64,000 bases of DNA from Trogon surrucura (GCA_020746105.1 CM036628.1:2118001-2182000), one strand, 5' to 3'; positions 33,780 to 47,420 are shown, numbered from the stretch's first letter. Program-made: numbers and translations. The notes: generated by a model from the letters alone, not told the origin.

Positions 33780-34080
33780 CGTAAATCCGGAGTAAATCCG
33801 GCGAACCTCGCCCCGCCGCAGCACCTCGGGTACCCGAGCTCCATCAGGAGCCGGGCGGGAGGAGCCCGAGCTCTCCCCAGGCTTTGCCACCCCAGCAACC
33901 CCGCGGCCAGAGCTGCGGCGGCCGCGGCATCACCTCCCCTGGTGCCCGCTTCTCCGCCCCGCGGTGGGGCAAGGCGACAGAGCTGTAAAAATCTTTGAGG
34001 AACGACCGGGACCGGGCAGTCACGGCGCTTCAGCCCGTGTGCAAGACTGCGGCACGCTCGAGACTGCACCCGGAGGTACC
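33780..34080. promoter_or_regulatory. Second small CpG-rich islet
   Basis: GCGGCGGCCGCGGCATCACC, CGCCCCGCGGTGGGGCAAGG and similar blocks make a CG-rich patch of about 300 bp in AT-richer DNA. A moderate minus-strand donor GGGGAG/GTGATG lies near 33930. The patch is smaller and weaker than the main island; alternative promoter, enhancer or old GC-rich fossil cannot be separated. Confidence 0.28.
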
Positions 34081-34271
34081 TCTGGAGATGGTTCGTTCTG
34101 GTTTGTTCCCTGCTCCTTGAGCACAACCTCATGGGTTGAGACCAAGCCCAGATGCCAACAAAGACAAGGCAGATGCACTTGAATTACATTTGTAAGTCAA
34201 GGTAAACCTAGAAATTTCTACAGTTGCAAATCTCCACTTGTTACAGACACAACGCCGGGTCATCCCGTGGC

Positions 34272-34410
34272 GGAGAATCACGGAATCATTGAGATTGGAA
34301 AAGATGTTTAAGACCAAGCGCTAAGGCAGCACCACCACTAACCCCTGTCCCCGAGCACCACGTCTCCACGGCTTTTAGAGACCTCCAGGGATGGAGACTT
34401 GTTCACCTTA
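34272..34410 (-). mobile_element. CR1 LINE, diverged 3' fragment, minus orientation
   Basis: GAATCACGGAATCATTGAGA, TTGGAAAAGATGTTTAAGAC, then CACCACTAACCCCTGTCCCC and CCTCCAGGGATGGAGACT are the complement of the CR1 subgroup with 'ggtcttttccaacc' near its end. Divergence is clear, so it is an old copy. Confidence 0.85.
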
Positions 34411-34597
34411 AGGGTCTCCTTAGCTTAGCTAAACCCGGGCACTACTGCAGCACTAACACGGGGCAAAGTCCCCACTCCCCAGAACACAACCATCACCAGC
34501 GAGTCACTTATTTTACAACTACAAAATAAGTCCCTAGGTATGCAGTAGGCTTAACAGTACTTCTCGTACCTTATTTCTTTTGCAAGGGAAAACTCAC

Positions 34598-34621
34598 CAT
34601 TGCATTTATTTCTCTCTTGCA
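34598..34621 (-). other. 24-base microexon candidate
   Basis: Minus strand: a T-rich tract (GTTTTGTTTTTTTTTTTGTC, CTGCATCTGTTAG) leads to a 24-base block and the strong donor GCAATG/GTGAGTTTT. The block is in phase with threes and reads CKREINAM. The acceptor is among the best seen. Microexons of this size exist in neuronal genes, but decoys of this kind are expected by chance in a long intron. Confidence 0.15.
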
Positions 34622-35393
34622 CTAACAGATGCAGACAAAAAAAAAAACAAAACGAAACAAAGGAGAACAGAAGCACAAACTAAGATGAGTAAATAACAGA
34701 TCACGGCATGGGGGCGTACAGCTAAGCTCTCGTGAACTTATCCCTTCAAGAGTTTCCACATTGAGACTTCATCATCGATGAAAAACACAGAGAGAATATA
34801 ATAATTTAATTTTTGTCATTTCCACTGCCTGGCAGTATCTGGACAAGATTGTAAAATAAAAGGCCAATCACCTTTTTAAATCTATTACAATTTACAGGAC
34901 TTCAAAGTTATTTTACACGCCGTGCCTGTCCCAGTTTCCCCCTCAGACTTTACAAGTAACACTTTTTTGCCATGCAAACCCTTCACTCTCTACCGCAGCC
35001 ACGTGAAAAATCTATGCAAAATAGGAAAAACGTCTTTAAATGCACTGATATCTCCATAAAAATAGCCGGGGAAAAATACAAGAACTCTGATGATCTTTTC
35101 TCAGTATTGCTTATTTTAAATGCTACTCGCAACTTACTGGGAGGTAAAAAAGTGTTCTTACAAACAACAAATTCTGAAGGTGATGACATCCCTTTGCAAA
35201 CAGTAGCTGCTGCCAACAACTAGCCACACTTTTAATTTTTTTTTTTCTTCCTCTTTACCATACCTACAGTTTTAAGGAGCACTCCTAAACCGCGCGAGAA
35301 ACGGGAGGCCACAGGATTGCGTCCGAAAAGCCACACGCACAGTCGATAAATGATGCATTTTTGCTGAGCAGAAAAGCCGTTTCCTTCCTTGCC

Positions 35394-35468
35394 CAAAAAA
35401 GAAAACAAACCACAAACCAACCTCACCACAGCAGCGGAAACCAACCAACCCAAACAAACCCCAAATCC
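35394..35468 (+). repeat. A/C-rich low-complexity tract
   Basis: AAAACAAACCACAAACC, AACCAACCAACCCAAAC and similar units. Same strand bias as the tracts at about 32.0, 33.4 and 60.05 kb. Confidence 0.8.
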
Positions 35469-38400
35469 TTCTACCAGACCTCCCCCACCACTCAGTGAGT
35501 AACAGCAAGGAGGACAGGAACACAATCAACTCCAACTTCAACCTCTACTTGTACTTCTCAGCCAGAGCAACCCAGGCTGAAATCGTTAGCTGAGAATTAA
35601 CTACCAGCATTTAAAACATTTTTTTAAATAACTTTAGGTATGTTTTCTCGCAGAGGTGTACAGAAATATGGAAAATGTGACAGCAAACATCCACTTGAAT
35701 GTCAAAACGCTCATTCCAGAGTGCTCAAAATGCTTTTTGTGCTAAATTATCACACCCAAATACAGGCAATACGACGTTTTTTGAGGTGAAAGAGGTGGGG
35801 GGGGACAGGACATGTGTGTGTGCATGTTTGGAAGATGTCGGTTACTTAAAATTGGGCTTTTCTTCCCCAGTTTGAGGCATGTGATTTCTAGAGTTGACAT
35901 ATCCTCCGAGATGAGTCTCTAAAGCTCACGTCTCAATACGCTGCATCTTCAGTACAAAGTGAATTAAGAGATTACACGCTGAAGGTCATATAAATATCTA
36001 CAAGGACTGGAAACAATTTCATAGCGGGGAAAAAAAAAAAAAAGCTTAAACCTGGAAGAAAACAAAACGTGCCGCTGGAATATTGCGCCTGAAGAGTGAC
36101 GCAACGTCCTACAGGAGCCACGTCAATTTGAGATACCAGATACCCACTGCAGCCTAAACGTCATCACCGTCAGCCGCAACCCAACGTGGCAAAACCATCG
36201 CCTACCAACGATTCACGCGCCCCAAGGCGCAAAACAAGTTCGAAGTTCAGAGCGTTCCCCAAGCAAACCGGCTGGGTTGGGCTTAATTTTTGGAAAAGAA
36301 CACCCCTTCCTCCTCCACGCACCCCAGCCCGCAGCCCTGAGCGGCGGCGGCGTCTCACGGAGACAAAGGTGGTGGACGCGAAATGCCAGAACGCGGAACG
36401 GAGGGGCGAGATAATAGATGCACACAGCACGCGCTCCACACTCCAACTGTTTATCAGATTGTAACAGCACTGCGGCATCCAGGAGCGTGGCTCTGCTGTT
36501 TTGTTCACATCCTAATGTGCCATCTTGCAGTAGATGCTTGCACAGCAGAGTAAATACAATCTCTATATATACCCTGCGTGGGCGTCAGGGGTTATTTCTG
36601 ACTGTCTTCATTACACTTCGTTGCCAATTTAAATGTAAGGGGGGGAAAAAAAAAAAATAAAAAATAAAGCCCTCCACAATTCTCCAAGTGATTTCAGTCT
36701 GATTTTTCTAATTATTTCCAGAACCTTTTCATTATGCAATTTCAAATACTTATTGAAAGCTCTCTCTCCCTTACAAAGTTATCCTTGATGCAAGTCAAGC
36801 AAACCAGACAAGCTAAACCTTCTCCCTCTTCCTTCTTTTATTAATAAACACAGACATGAATGACATTCACAGCGTTTAGCCCCGAGAACAGTTTAATAAT
36901 AATGCCGCGTCTTGCTTTATAGGGAGGGAGCTAAAAAAGAAACTCAAAGGCTAATAGATACAAATATTGTGCTTCAGTCGCAATAAATAAATAGCGTTGA
37001 ACCGCAGAAATGTACCAGAGAGCAGCAATCTGAAAGCTGGGGGTTCGGGTAACCCTCCAGCCAAAGCCGATTAGGTTTTGTTACACGGGTCCTTTGTGTA
37101 TTTTTACGCTGCCGTACCAGTCAAATTGACCTCTACAGGCATGTGTGTTGCTTCCACCATTTAATGGCTTCACATCTGAAACCTAGCAAAACCAAATAAT
37201 TAAAAATCCCCCCTCCAACCAGGCACGCGTGTCAAACCCACCGGTGGAAAGGGAGATCTGCGCACGCCAACGCCGGGTGCGACAACCCGGGGAACGCCGA
37301 GCGATCAGCACGACGGCGGGAGGACACGCCAGCTGTCAGGTGGGACGCTGGGGCTCAAAAATGGAATTATGGTTGCAGAGGCCGGGCAGAAATGCCCCCG
37401 CCACAGCACGCTGGGTTCACCAGGCAAGAGCTCTTCGCCTTCCCCACCCTGCAGCCGTCGGTAACGAGCGTTTTCGGAGGGGACGCGAAATTCGCAAAAG
37501 GAAAATCTGTTCCCCACGCTTCCATATTTTTTTGACCATGGCCTGCCTGCAATCGACTCTACTACAAATAAAACCCAGCAACTCTAAAAGAAATCCTTTG
37601 TAAGTGCAGCCGTTTCATTTCGATTCGGCCATTCCAGCCCAGAGTCGGTCCATGTTTCTTCTCAGTACCGAAACTGCAACCAGCCGGCTTCACTCTTTTG
37701 CTGTGTGATGGTTTTTTTTAAAAAGCGGAGACCCCAGCAGCCTATTTATCCAGGACAAGCCTTTTGCATTCGAGGACGTGAAGCCCAACCAGCACATCCA
37801 CGCAAAACAAGCCCACTCGGCTGGAAACAGGTGCAGCTGCCACCAAAGACAGGCTCAAAAAGAGGAGGAGAGACACAGGTGGGAAAACTTGGTTGAAAAT
37901 CTGATGTTGAAACACCTTTATTTGCCCACTCACGACAGCCTGACCTCAGGGAAACGTCATTGAGTGGCTAAAGGAAAGTTTTAGCCAAGTTCTAAATACG
38001 TGTATTTTTCTAGAGCTTCGAGGAAGCAGAATTAGTCAGTTTGGCTACAGGCCATAAAACGTAATTACTGATGCGAAGCGTGTTTAAATAAGTAACTCCG
38101 GTTGCTAATAGGAGTGCCCAGCTCCAGAAATCCGCAACGATTCCACGGGCTAGCGGCTCGGACACAGGCGAAACGCCAGAGAATTCCCAAAGGAATAACC
38201 ACCTCTTCAGAAAAAGAATTCAGAAATTAAAAATCTAATTAAGCGGCATACGACGCTGAAACGCGACCAGGCACCGGGAAGGAAGGAGGGCGAAACGGTG
38301 CGTTTTTAGAACACCTCGGAAAAAAAAAGACAGTTTGGGTGACGCGAAAGGCAGAGTAGGAGGGACTGTTCACGGAGGAAAAGCCCATCTCCTGCCTCGA

Positions 38401-41400
38401 GGAGATTCAGGGATCCGTGGAAAACAAAGTTCTACCAGAGACGCGGGAAAGCCGCTCGCCGAAACCACCCGCAAACTTCAGAGACTCCGCTGAGCGGTAA
38501 CAAACCTTCAAGATATTAAAATAAAAGAATGGCGTATTAAGCGATGTGGTAACTACAATTTGTCATTTAGCACTGCGAATCTATGGATTTTAATGACAGG
38601 GTCTCATTTACATTTAACAATCAGTGTACTAGAACATTTCTTGGAAACTGGGGATATTTTCTTGTCTCAGTAGGAATATATAGAAATTTCTTCTTGATTA
38701 ACAACGGAGTAAAGGAGTTCTGCCCTGAAATCTCAGTCCCTTGATTTCTCTCTCGAGCTGGATGAATATCAACGTACCAAACCGCAATCCTGACAAGCAA
38801 GCTCTCCAAAACTCAGCCGTTTGTAATAATTATGTATTTAACGATTCTTCCACAAGAATAACAGTATAAAGCACCTTACATTTCATCGTTCACTTATACC
38901 ACGCATCTGCTTTAAAAAACATCAGCCGCATACCTTGTTCTTAATGATACATTTTGGATGTGACTTTCAAAGACACTTTCAGCAACTCAGGAGCATAAAT
39001 CCCACTGCTGCTCAATGGTCTTTGTGCCCTTAACGCCTGTAGCCATTACCGAAAACCTCATTCTTTTCCCGAGCTTTGGAGTTATTCCAGAGGTTGTACA
39101 AGTAGAAAGAAATGGCAAGTGTCACAAGGTATTTTGTATTTTACAGAAATGCTATGCAGCTTTAGGACAGACATCAAGAATCCTGAATACGTGTACTTAA
39201 AACTGTAATGGGGAGTTTAGGGAGAAGGGAAAGGCTTGAGTCAAATTCAGCCAGTCAATTTGGGGACGAGGTCGATCTCTGCTGCATCCGAACCAGTAAA
39301 AGTGGGATTCTCATTGTCTTTCGCTCCCCCGGCTCGTTGGGTGAGCTGCAATTTCCCCAAAAAAAACCCACTGACCGCTACGCGCCAGAAACGTTTTCTC
39401 CCATTTTGATAAGAACAGTCAAAACTTCAGGCCTTAGCTACGGCTAAATTAAACTGTTAAACGGTTCAACTCTGCCGCTTAAAATGCGTATTTATTGTCA
39501 AGTCCTAATTAGCTGTCACCAAGCGGAGGAAACCCCAGCCCTGATTAACAACCCTGTCGCGTACTCCGAGACGCTCCCGCAACCCTCGGCTCGAGCACCA
39601 GCCAGGTTTTCCTCGGCGCTTTCCGCGGACAGGTTGGACGTGCCACCAACTCCCGTCGAGCGCAATCACAGATGGGAGAGCTCCAAAGCTGCCAGGAGGC
39701 CCCGGTGAACGTCAGCTGCACTGATGAGTGGAGCTCAGAAGTTGGCAGGTAACGGCAGAAAAATTTTAAGGGAGTTGCAAGCGTAGAAGAGATTTTAAAT
39801 GGACCCGACGAGCGAGTTTGCAGCGGTCCCTGTGGCCGCCACTGCTTCAGGTTTTCCCAGATCATTCGAAGTAGAATAAACAACATCACTTCAACATTAA
39901 TTCAGGGAGGAACATCCACCAGGCCCTAATCCAAGGAACAGGTTAATCTCTGAGCAGCTGTACAGAGAAGTTGACTGACCTGCGTGACTTGGTATGAGCA
40001 CGCGAGCTTATTTTGCCAGATTAACCAACCTCTGCAGCCTCGCTCTCCTCGCCCTCACTGACACCCTTTGGAGCCGAGCACCTACAGCACCTTTACACAA
40101 CGGGGCCACTAACTGCCTTCTCTCAGTTTTACCTTCTGTGAAAAAAGGATTAAAAGATTTGCTGAAGAACATCACTAGTATGTAACAGGGCCACAGGCGT
40201 GGCTTTTCCAGAGAAACTGGCTCAAATTGACAGATACCAAGAGCATTTAGCACTTGTGCAGAATTACACAGATAGGTGACGTTCCCGCGTTATTTCTACA
40301 TATTGCAATTTCTACATAGTGCAGACAGAATCTTTATGAAGCAGAGCGCACGGGAGTTTGTTCACAACAGACGTGGAAGCTGTACCGTTATTTTGATATT
40401 AACCAAGAAGCAAATTAGAAACTTCTCAGAGAACACGAAGAAAAACTTGCGCTCTCGACATCTGCTTACCGATTGCTTACAATCAAGCTTTTTACAAAGC
40501 TTTAGCTTTATACTCCCTTCCCCTCCCTTCCACACCATCACTTTTGGCTCGCCAGTTTAATTTCTTGACCATTTGTGTGCACTTACTGCTTCGACTGAGT
40601 TATTTGCTGCAACCAACGACAAACTCCGGGTAAGCCACATAATGATAGAGCCAGACCATAATGCATTTTATGGCACGTCAACATCGCAGGCTACCGCACC
40701 CTGGCAAAGGGTACTGCAAGCAATAAAACGGTCCTGCAAGAGTGCTGTGTGAACGGCTCCTCGGCACGTGGTCGCTTCCAGCCCCTCGCCAGCTCGCGTG
40801 TCCCTGCGCCCCGGTACCATCTGCAGTCCGAGGCGCAGCGGTCGTGCCAGAGACGTGAAGGATACGAGGCAGGGGAAGCCAGGGAGACAAATCAGACAGG
40901 CAGAGCCCAAGTTTTCCTACCAGGACCATCACGGGCCGGCACGACCATCCAACCCCAAACAGATACCCGTGCTCTTCTGGTAATGGGACAAACGGCCGAG
41001 CTGGACCTGTATTTGCTGAGCTGTGTAACAAGCCTTTCATAATTACAAGTGCTAGTTTTGCTCCTCCTTAAAGGCAGCACTGCTGTCCGTGCCACACTTG
41101 ACTCACCAGATGTCTAGATCCATACCGTGATAGCCAAGAGAAACCACCGCCAAAGAGCATCCCAGAGTAGAGCTGGCTGCTCTGGAGATGGCAGGGAGAT
41201 GTCTTCTGCATCTCCAGCTTCTCCCTTCAGGCACAACCCACCATCCAAAATTCTCGTGCCGGACTACTTTTCTGTCCAGGAAGAAAGAAGAAAGGACCAG
41301 CAGTGCAGCTGCAGAAGATGAGCGGTTGCTCCCGCTGCCCCAACACAACCGTGGGCTGTAACCTCACAGCAGGTCTTGGTGTCTCTGGGCTGCTCCCTCA

Positions 41401-42065
41401 CCCCAGCACGTGCTCCCAAACCCCGACCGTCTGGGTCAGAGGCACACATCTGGCAAGTAACTTCTAACTCTTGATTAGAATTGCTGATCCGGTGTTAAAT
41501 GAGCTGTGTATCATTTCCATACGCCCTTGATTCCTCCTCTTACAGTCGTGCTCCTGGACATCCTCCCAATATGATTCAAGACTCAAGAGAGAGAATGCAC
41601 TTGAGTTGTTGAGTCAAGACCTTGAACAGATTCGCTGCAAATACACCGTTCAACCCACTTAATCCTTAATTAAGTTTTCATTTTTTAATGTAAAGCTTCG
41701 ATAATCAGGCTCAGGAGAAAGTGTAAAAGCAGACGCCAGGCCACCAAGGACTTTTTCCACACTTTTTTCCTACCGGTCTGGCTACACCATTACTACACCG
41801 CTTTCGCAGCCACATCACCCAACCTACCACTCAGCACGGACGTGGCTGCACCAGATGGGCAGCAGTTACACAAATACAGCCTATTCCTGTGCACCAGGTA
41901 AGAGTTTAGCCCTCAAGTGTGCTATCCAGTGCAACCAGAAGGCAGTGGAAGACGAGCTGCCCTCCATCAAAATACCTACCGTGAAACCTGTACACAAAGC
42001 CAACTATCTACAGAAAAGATAACTGACACTTGCTTCGCGCAAGAAAAAGAATCACGTGTCCTTTG
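35469..42065. other. Non-coding, intron-like
   Basis: Apart from the possible element at 36.84-37.01 kb, I see only A runs (36.03 and 36.65 kb), a CG-rich patch near 36.18-36.40 kb and a TAATTA-containing stretch near 38.05 kb. No paired splice signals stood out. Confidence 0.45.
36840..37010. promoter_or_regulatory. Possible conserved non-coding element
   Basis: GTTTAATAATAATGCCGCGT, CTTGCTTTATAGGGAGGGAG, GGCTAATAGATACAAATATT and CGCAATAAATAAATAGCG form a complex AT-rich segment. ATACAAATA is close to an octamer/POU-type site, and CAATAAATAAA resembles a Hox or forkhead site. Inference only. Confidence 0.22.
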
Positions 42066-42290
42066 GATCTTAGGAAGAAATTCTTCAGTCCGAGGGTGGC
42101 AAGACTCTGGAATAAATTGCCCAGAGATGTTGTGGCTGCCCCCTCCCTGGAGGTGTTCCAGGCCAGGTTGGACAGAGCCTCAAGTAGCCTGATCTAGTTG
42201 AGAGGCATCCCTGCCCATGACAGGGAGGTTGGATTAGATGATCTCTAAGGTCCCTTCCAGCCTAAGCCATTCCAGGAGTCTATGATTCCT
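42066..42290 (+). mobile_element. CR1 LINE, 3'-terminal fragment
   Basis: GAAATTCTTCAGTCCGAGGG, TGGAATAAATTGCCCAGAGA, TGTTGTGGCTGCCCCCTCCC, TGGAGGTGTTCCAGGCCAGG, then GATGATCTCTAAGGTCCCTT and a final CTATGATTCCT give the classic CR1 3' order over about 220 bp. Only the 3' untranslated end is present; no reverse-transcriptase coding part is seen. Confidence 0.95.
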
Positions 42291-42795
42291 TAACGTCTCA
42301 TATTGTTACCCTACAAATCTGGTCTTTTTAAGAAGGATTGGCCCAAGAGCATCCTACCTCTCGGAGCACTGCTGTGGGAGGTGACAGGGAACCAGCTCAA
42401 GCAGGGCTCTCCCAGCTTCGCAGTCAGACCTACGGTGAGGTCTTCATTGCTTTCATAATGCATATTGTTTACACGCACAGTTTCATAAAACTCACCAGTA
42501 ACAGCTCATCTGTAAGGATTAAAGAGATATTTCATCAGCTTAACCATTCAACGGTGTCTTCAGCAAGCCACCGCACCTTCCACGTGGCGCTGCAGGCTTT
42601 GTCTGCAAAGCTGCTGCCACGGGAAAAGGGAGAGCACTTTGCATTTGGGCACCCGCAGTTCCTTCTCTGTGTTTCTCTGCACACAGGCAAAATACCCACC
42701 AGTGGGAATTAGCAAAGGTTTGAGTTTTAATTCAAAATCTGAGCTTCAAATAGTTACTTTAAAAACTCTCCTACAACGTCTTGACTTAGTGAAAG

Positions 42796-42863
42796 CCAAA
42801 CATAAAAATTCTTAGATAAGAAACACGTCCAACCATAAAACTCTCAGATAAGAGGAAGCATGT
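42796..42863 (+). repeat. Imperfect 33-bp tandem duplication
   Basis: CCAAACATAAAAATTCTTAG continues to AGATAAGAAACACGT, and the next copy begins CCAACCATAAAACTCTCAG with AGATAAGAGGAAGCATGT. Two diverged copies with a period of about 33 bp are visible; no function is evident. Confidence 0.7.
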
Positions 42864-44357
42864 ACAACCACTAGGAACAGCAGCTTTAAAAAAAATAAAA
42901 ATAAATTATGGTTTAGGATTAAATCTATTAGATCATCTAACTACACTATTTAAGACCTTGTACGCGCATTCCCCGCTCCAACGGGAGCCCAACACCAAGT
43001 GCAAAAGCAGCTTTGCCCACAGTGGGCCAGTGAATTGCTGACCTCTCCCCACGGTGTGTCCCGCCGCCACCTGCCCGGGTAAGAGGCTGGATGGTTTCAA
43101 AGGACCCGAAATGCGGATTTTGTGACCCAACAAAGGTCAGGATAGAAGAGATCTTTTTGAAGGAAGGGTTTAGCGAGCAGGGAGGCTGCCAACTCTTCAA
43201 GTCATTCCTGTGAGCGTACACCACACGTAAATCGCACGAATGCCGCGTTATTTCCAAGGTGCGCTCCTCCTTGATTTCTGCATTTCTTCAGACACTGTAC
43301 GCTTCCCTTGATTTTTATAAGGCTGGTTTGAAATGGAAAGAAAATCAAAAGATTACATTAGAAAGCATCGACTTTACTGGCTGACAATGGACTAACAGTG
43401 AAGATGGAAACGCTCATTTTATTCCTTTCGAATTACAGATCATAAATGAGTTCAACTTAATATTAAATTGCGTAATTGCCTCGTCCTCCGCCTGCCTTTC
43501 CTCCCCAGAACTACAAGACGTTCAACCACGGAGGCAATCCGCGCAGCTTTAAAAGCAATAAAGACCGCTTCCAAACGCACTCTTCTGTTTTCGTCACCCT
43601 CGTACTTCACCAGCAGTTGCTCCTGCAACGGCTCCAGACCCCCTGAGACCTTTCGACAAATTCGGTAGGGACCACACTCCTGAAGACGGGCGGATGCTCA
43701 TACTCACCACTCCTGAAGCACCTGCCTGAAAAGTGCTGATTTTAACGCTATTATTTACTACTGACAATGCTACCAGGCACGAGTCCACGGGCTGCTTCTC
43801 TCAGTAACGTTTATCTGACGGTAATTTTGAGGACCACAGGTTTAGGGAGTGAGGAAACCTCGTCACCAAGTCACACGGAGCTCCCGCCAGCGGCAGGTGG
43901 TGGTGCCGCTGCCGACGCAGCCTCGCTCCTCCAGCTCATCCACACCCCAAGTCTCCTCCCCTCCACCCACCTGTAGGTTTTATTTTATTAACGTTACTTG
44001 AACTACAGTCATCTTACACGTATTTATCTGAAATCCCTTTCCACCGAGTGTCCACAAAACTGTCTCTGTGGCCCTACCGCTGTCTCCTTACACCGGTTAC
44101 TCTCAGCCTGCAAAGGAAAACTGGAAAAACTTAAACCAAACAATTTCAGTTCCCGTTTAATTCTGATTAGAAGCCTGTTTTCTGTTCTTGCCAACCAGAA
44201 ACTAATATTGGATAGTCCCAGGTATCTGAGGCCACCATGACCTCGAGGTAAATTAAAAAATAATTAAATCCGGGGTTTTGAAAGGACAGCGACAACTGTA
44301 CAGGAGATTGTGTTAACCTTGAATGAAAACCCTAAATAAGGGTAATTGAAACACATA

Positions 44358-44393
44358 GAAATAATGAAAGAATAAGAAATAGTGAAAGAATAA
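44358..44393 (+). repeat. 18-bp tandem duplication
   Basis: GAAATAATGAAAGAATAA is followed directly by GAAATAGTGAAAGAATAA, differing at one base. This is a small local duplication in purine-rich DNA. Confidence 0.85.
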
Positions 44394-45780
44394 GAAGTCA
44401 TGGATCTCGCAAACTTCAAATAGTTTCTCTCTCCTGCACACATTTCAGGAAAAACAAAGTTACCTCTGTTAAAATGAACCCACGGCTTTGCCGTACCTCC
44501 CAGCCGTAGCAGAGCATAAAATACCTCGATACCTGGAGCTTTTTTGTTCTTCATAACCAAACTGCTTTCCAAGACCAAATAACTCCAAGGAACGTGCATG
44601 AACTACCAAAATCGAACTCTTTTTGTACCACACAATTTATCTTGGGCACAGCAAATAAAAATTTACACAAAACAAAAATATTTGCCAATATAGAAAATAT
44701 TTCTGTTCCCCTCCTAGCGAGTGTAAATGCAAGATCACCCGTTAAACAGCGTTACCTGAGCCAGTCAAATGCCTTATTTGGACCATGAATAAGGCGAAGT
44801 CTTGCTCCGGTTGCTCCACCAAAAGGCACCCAGCTCAGGACACCTGAAGATTATCCGAAGGCTCCTCTCCCAGAACCAAGGCTGTTGGACATTTTTGGGT
44901 TTACTCACAGCTCAGAGTTGCCCCTCACCCTGTTACTTTAGTACCTACTACAACATATTTAAATGATACATAAATCCCCAGGCTTCTGGATTTTCCTTTT
45001 GATGTATTTACTAGCCTGTCGGCAGTTCCAACGCATGCTTTCCAGAGGCACAGTTTTTAAAAATACAAGAATTACACCTTCTTCTTGCTTACAAGTTTCT
45101 AAAATATTTAGCTAGACAGGTACCCAATTCCAGACTTTAAACTGCCTGATGGACGTTGACAACAGGGCTGCCTTTTCTGCGTCATCTTGCAATGCGACAA
45201 ATTTCTCCCGAAACATCTTCACCTGTGCACCAAGACGCGTATGTCGCAACACAGAAAATTAGGTATGAAAATAAAAAAAAAATAATAATAAATTAGTTGC
45301 TCAGAGAACAACTGTTTCACGGCCTGGAAAACGTGCCTCTGATCAGAGACTCAAGGAGACAAACTCATTTCAGTTTACTGAAAGGTAATTTCAGTGAGGA
45401 ATAATCACGAAATACAGCCATACAGGCAGCACGTACATTTAAGAGCAGAGACAAAGGTATGAGAGCCGACAGCAACAGTCCCCCGAATTCAAGCTGGAGA
45501 TGCAGTTAATGAAAAGCTGAGATTCTAACACCAAGTTAATATTCTACCTCGAGCGACGGTGCAGGAAGTTCTGAAGGTGTAACCTGAGCACCTGTTAATC
45601 AGAAAGCAAACAGCAGAACCTAACATTTCTTACTAAAACCCACAAGTTTTCAGTGCCTGTGTTTGAGCATGCTTGCTTTCTCGAACTCACGTGGAGATTC
45701 GCTTCTTGCAGAAAACTCTCTCTTCCTTCTTTAGGCTAACATTTGCCAACATTCCCTTCCATGGTTTAGCGTCATAATTC

Positions 45781-45791
45781 CCCCCCCCCCC
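45781..45791 (+). repeat. Homopolymer C run (11)
   Basis: Eleven consecutive C bases in otherwise AT-rich DNA. Length is likely to vary or be mis-sequenced. Confidence 0.9.
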
Positions 45792-47420
45792 ATTTCATTT
45801 ACACGCTCTCTGCTGACAGTATTCATGAAATTCCTCTGAATTCTTATCCTTCTCCTCCCCATCCAGACTTGTTTTTTTCCCCTCAGCATACGAACACACA
45901 AATCGAGCCGACGATTTGGCCATTTCCCATCGGGGAACATCACCAGCATCCAGAATAGATCTAAGGACGCATTTTAAATTCATGACTCCCACCCCGGCGG
46001 CGGCGCGCTCCGCGTTCCTCGGCAGATGGACAGGTGCCCACACCTTGGAGCACGATCTGACGTCCGTAAAGCTGCCAACACCAGTTCTACAGCGCGTCCG
46101 CAGATGCTTCCAGCCTACCAGCACACGCGCTATTCTTGGGAGAGGAAAGCGATGTTTGCAATAAAACGGTCTCTCCTCTGCAGGGTACGGGCGCTCTGCA
46201 CATATCTGCTAACAACATCTCGGTATTTCTCCACCCCCTCCCCACGTTTCTCCTTTTTGTCAAGCTCTCCAGCATTTGTTCTGGGATCTAATTAAGGTCC
46301 CTTATCACCACGGCAAGAGGGGGGCAAGGTCTAACAAAACAGCATTAATGAACTGATTGTTTTCACTGGGCGCATACGGAGTTACAATTCCCAAGCCTGG
46401 TGCATATCTACACTTGGAAAAAAAAAACAAAAAACATTAAAGTCTGTGTTGTTTACATTTCTACAAGAGTTTAACTAGAAGCCCATGTAAAGCCAGCATA
46501 ATCCAACAGCACCTCAGACTTGTTTTTAACGGGAGATTTATTCCAATTAGGACAGGCAGAGCTCGTTTTGCTTTTCCTTCTGAGCATATGCAGAAGTCTT
46601 GCGCCTACCATCCGACTTCTTCAAAAGAGATGAGCTTCCCATAAACTTCATTACTTAGATGCCATTTTATAGGTAATTCAGAACCTCTTCCCACCTTTCT
46701 GGGTTATTAAATCTATTAACATCCCAGGATATTGTTATGTAAGTACTGCTCATCTCCATTATGCAGCAGAATTAGAAGAGAGCTCTCAGAACCAAGTTTG
46801 CCTCGTTTCATCTCGTTCTCTGTGCGAACTCGGATACCAGAAGCAAGATCACCTTCGGGGGATGCAGCTTCTGATACCAGAGAGAAAGACAAGTAAAGGA
46901 GAACCAAAGAAGTGCACGAGGGGAAAATACGACTGGCATTTTAGGTGAGGGTTGTAAAGGAGAAGGTACGGTGCTTTCTTGCCCTGCAAGAGTAAGTTCT
47001 TCATTCCTTCCGGTATTTATCTCCTTGTTCTCTCCCTTCATCTTCAATCCAATCTCTAGTCCCATCCAAGGATTTCAATACCACCTACAGTCAACCTAGA
47101 TCAACACTCGGAAGGATCCCCTCCCAGAAATGTCTAGTTTAAGCGCTACAGCAAGTGGTGTTCTTACTCTACCCCTTCTTGCTTTAGGTTTAGCTGCCTC
47201 CCCAGATGCTTTTTGAAGAAACTGCTAAAAGAGGTCAGTTCTTGACTAGAAATCAGTCCTGGCCAACAGTAATCTGCAGAAAGATCTCTCCATCTTTTAC
47301 TGGAATAGAAATCTCCAGAAGAATATCATGAACCTTCTAATTAAGCATGATAGCTCCTCTATGTCACATAAAAGGGAAGAAAGTTTTACAGGACAAACTT
47401 TGAAAGGCTGCCTGATTTTT

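Larger units (their letters stand above)
42291..47420. other. Non-coding, intron-like
   Basis: Only the small tandem repeats and the C run listed separately. Mostly AT-rich sequence with AATAAA-like strings too frequent to be informative. Confidence 0.45.
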
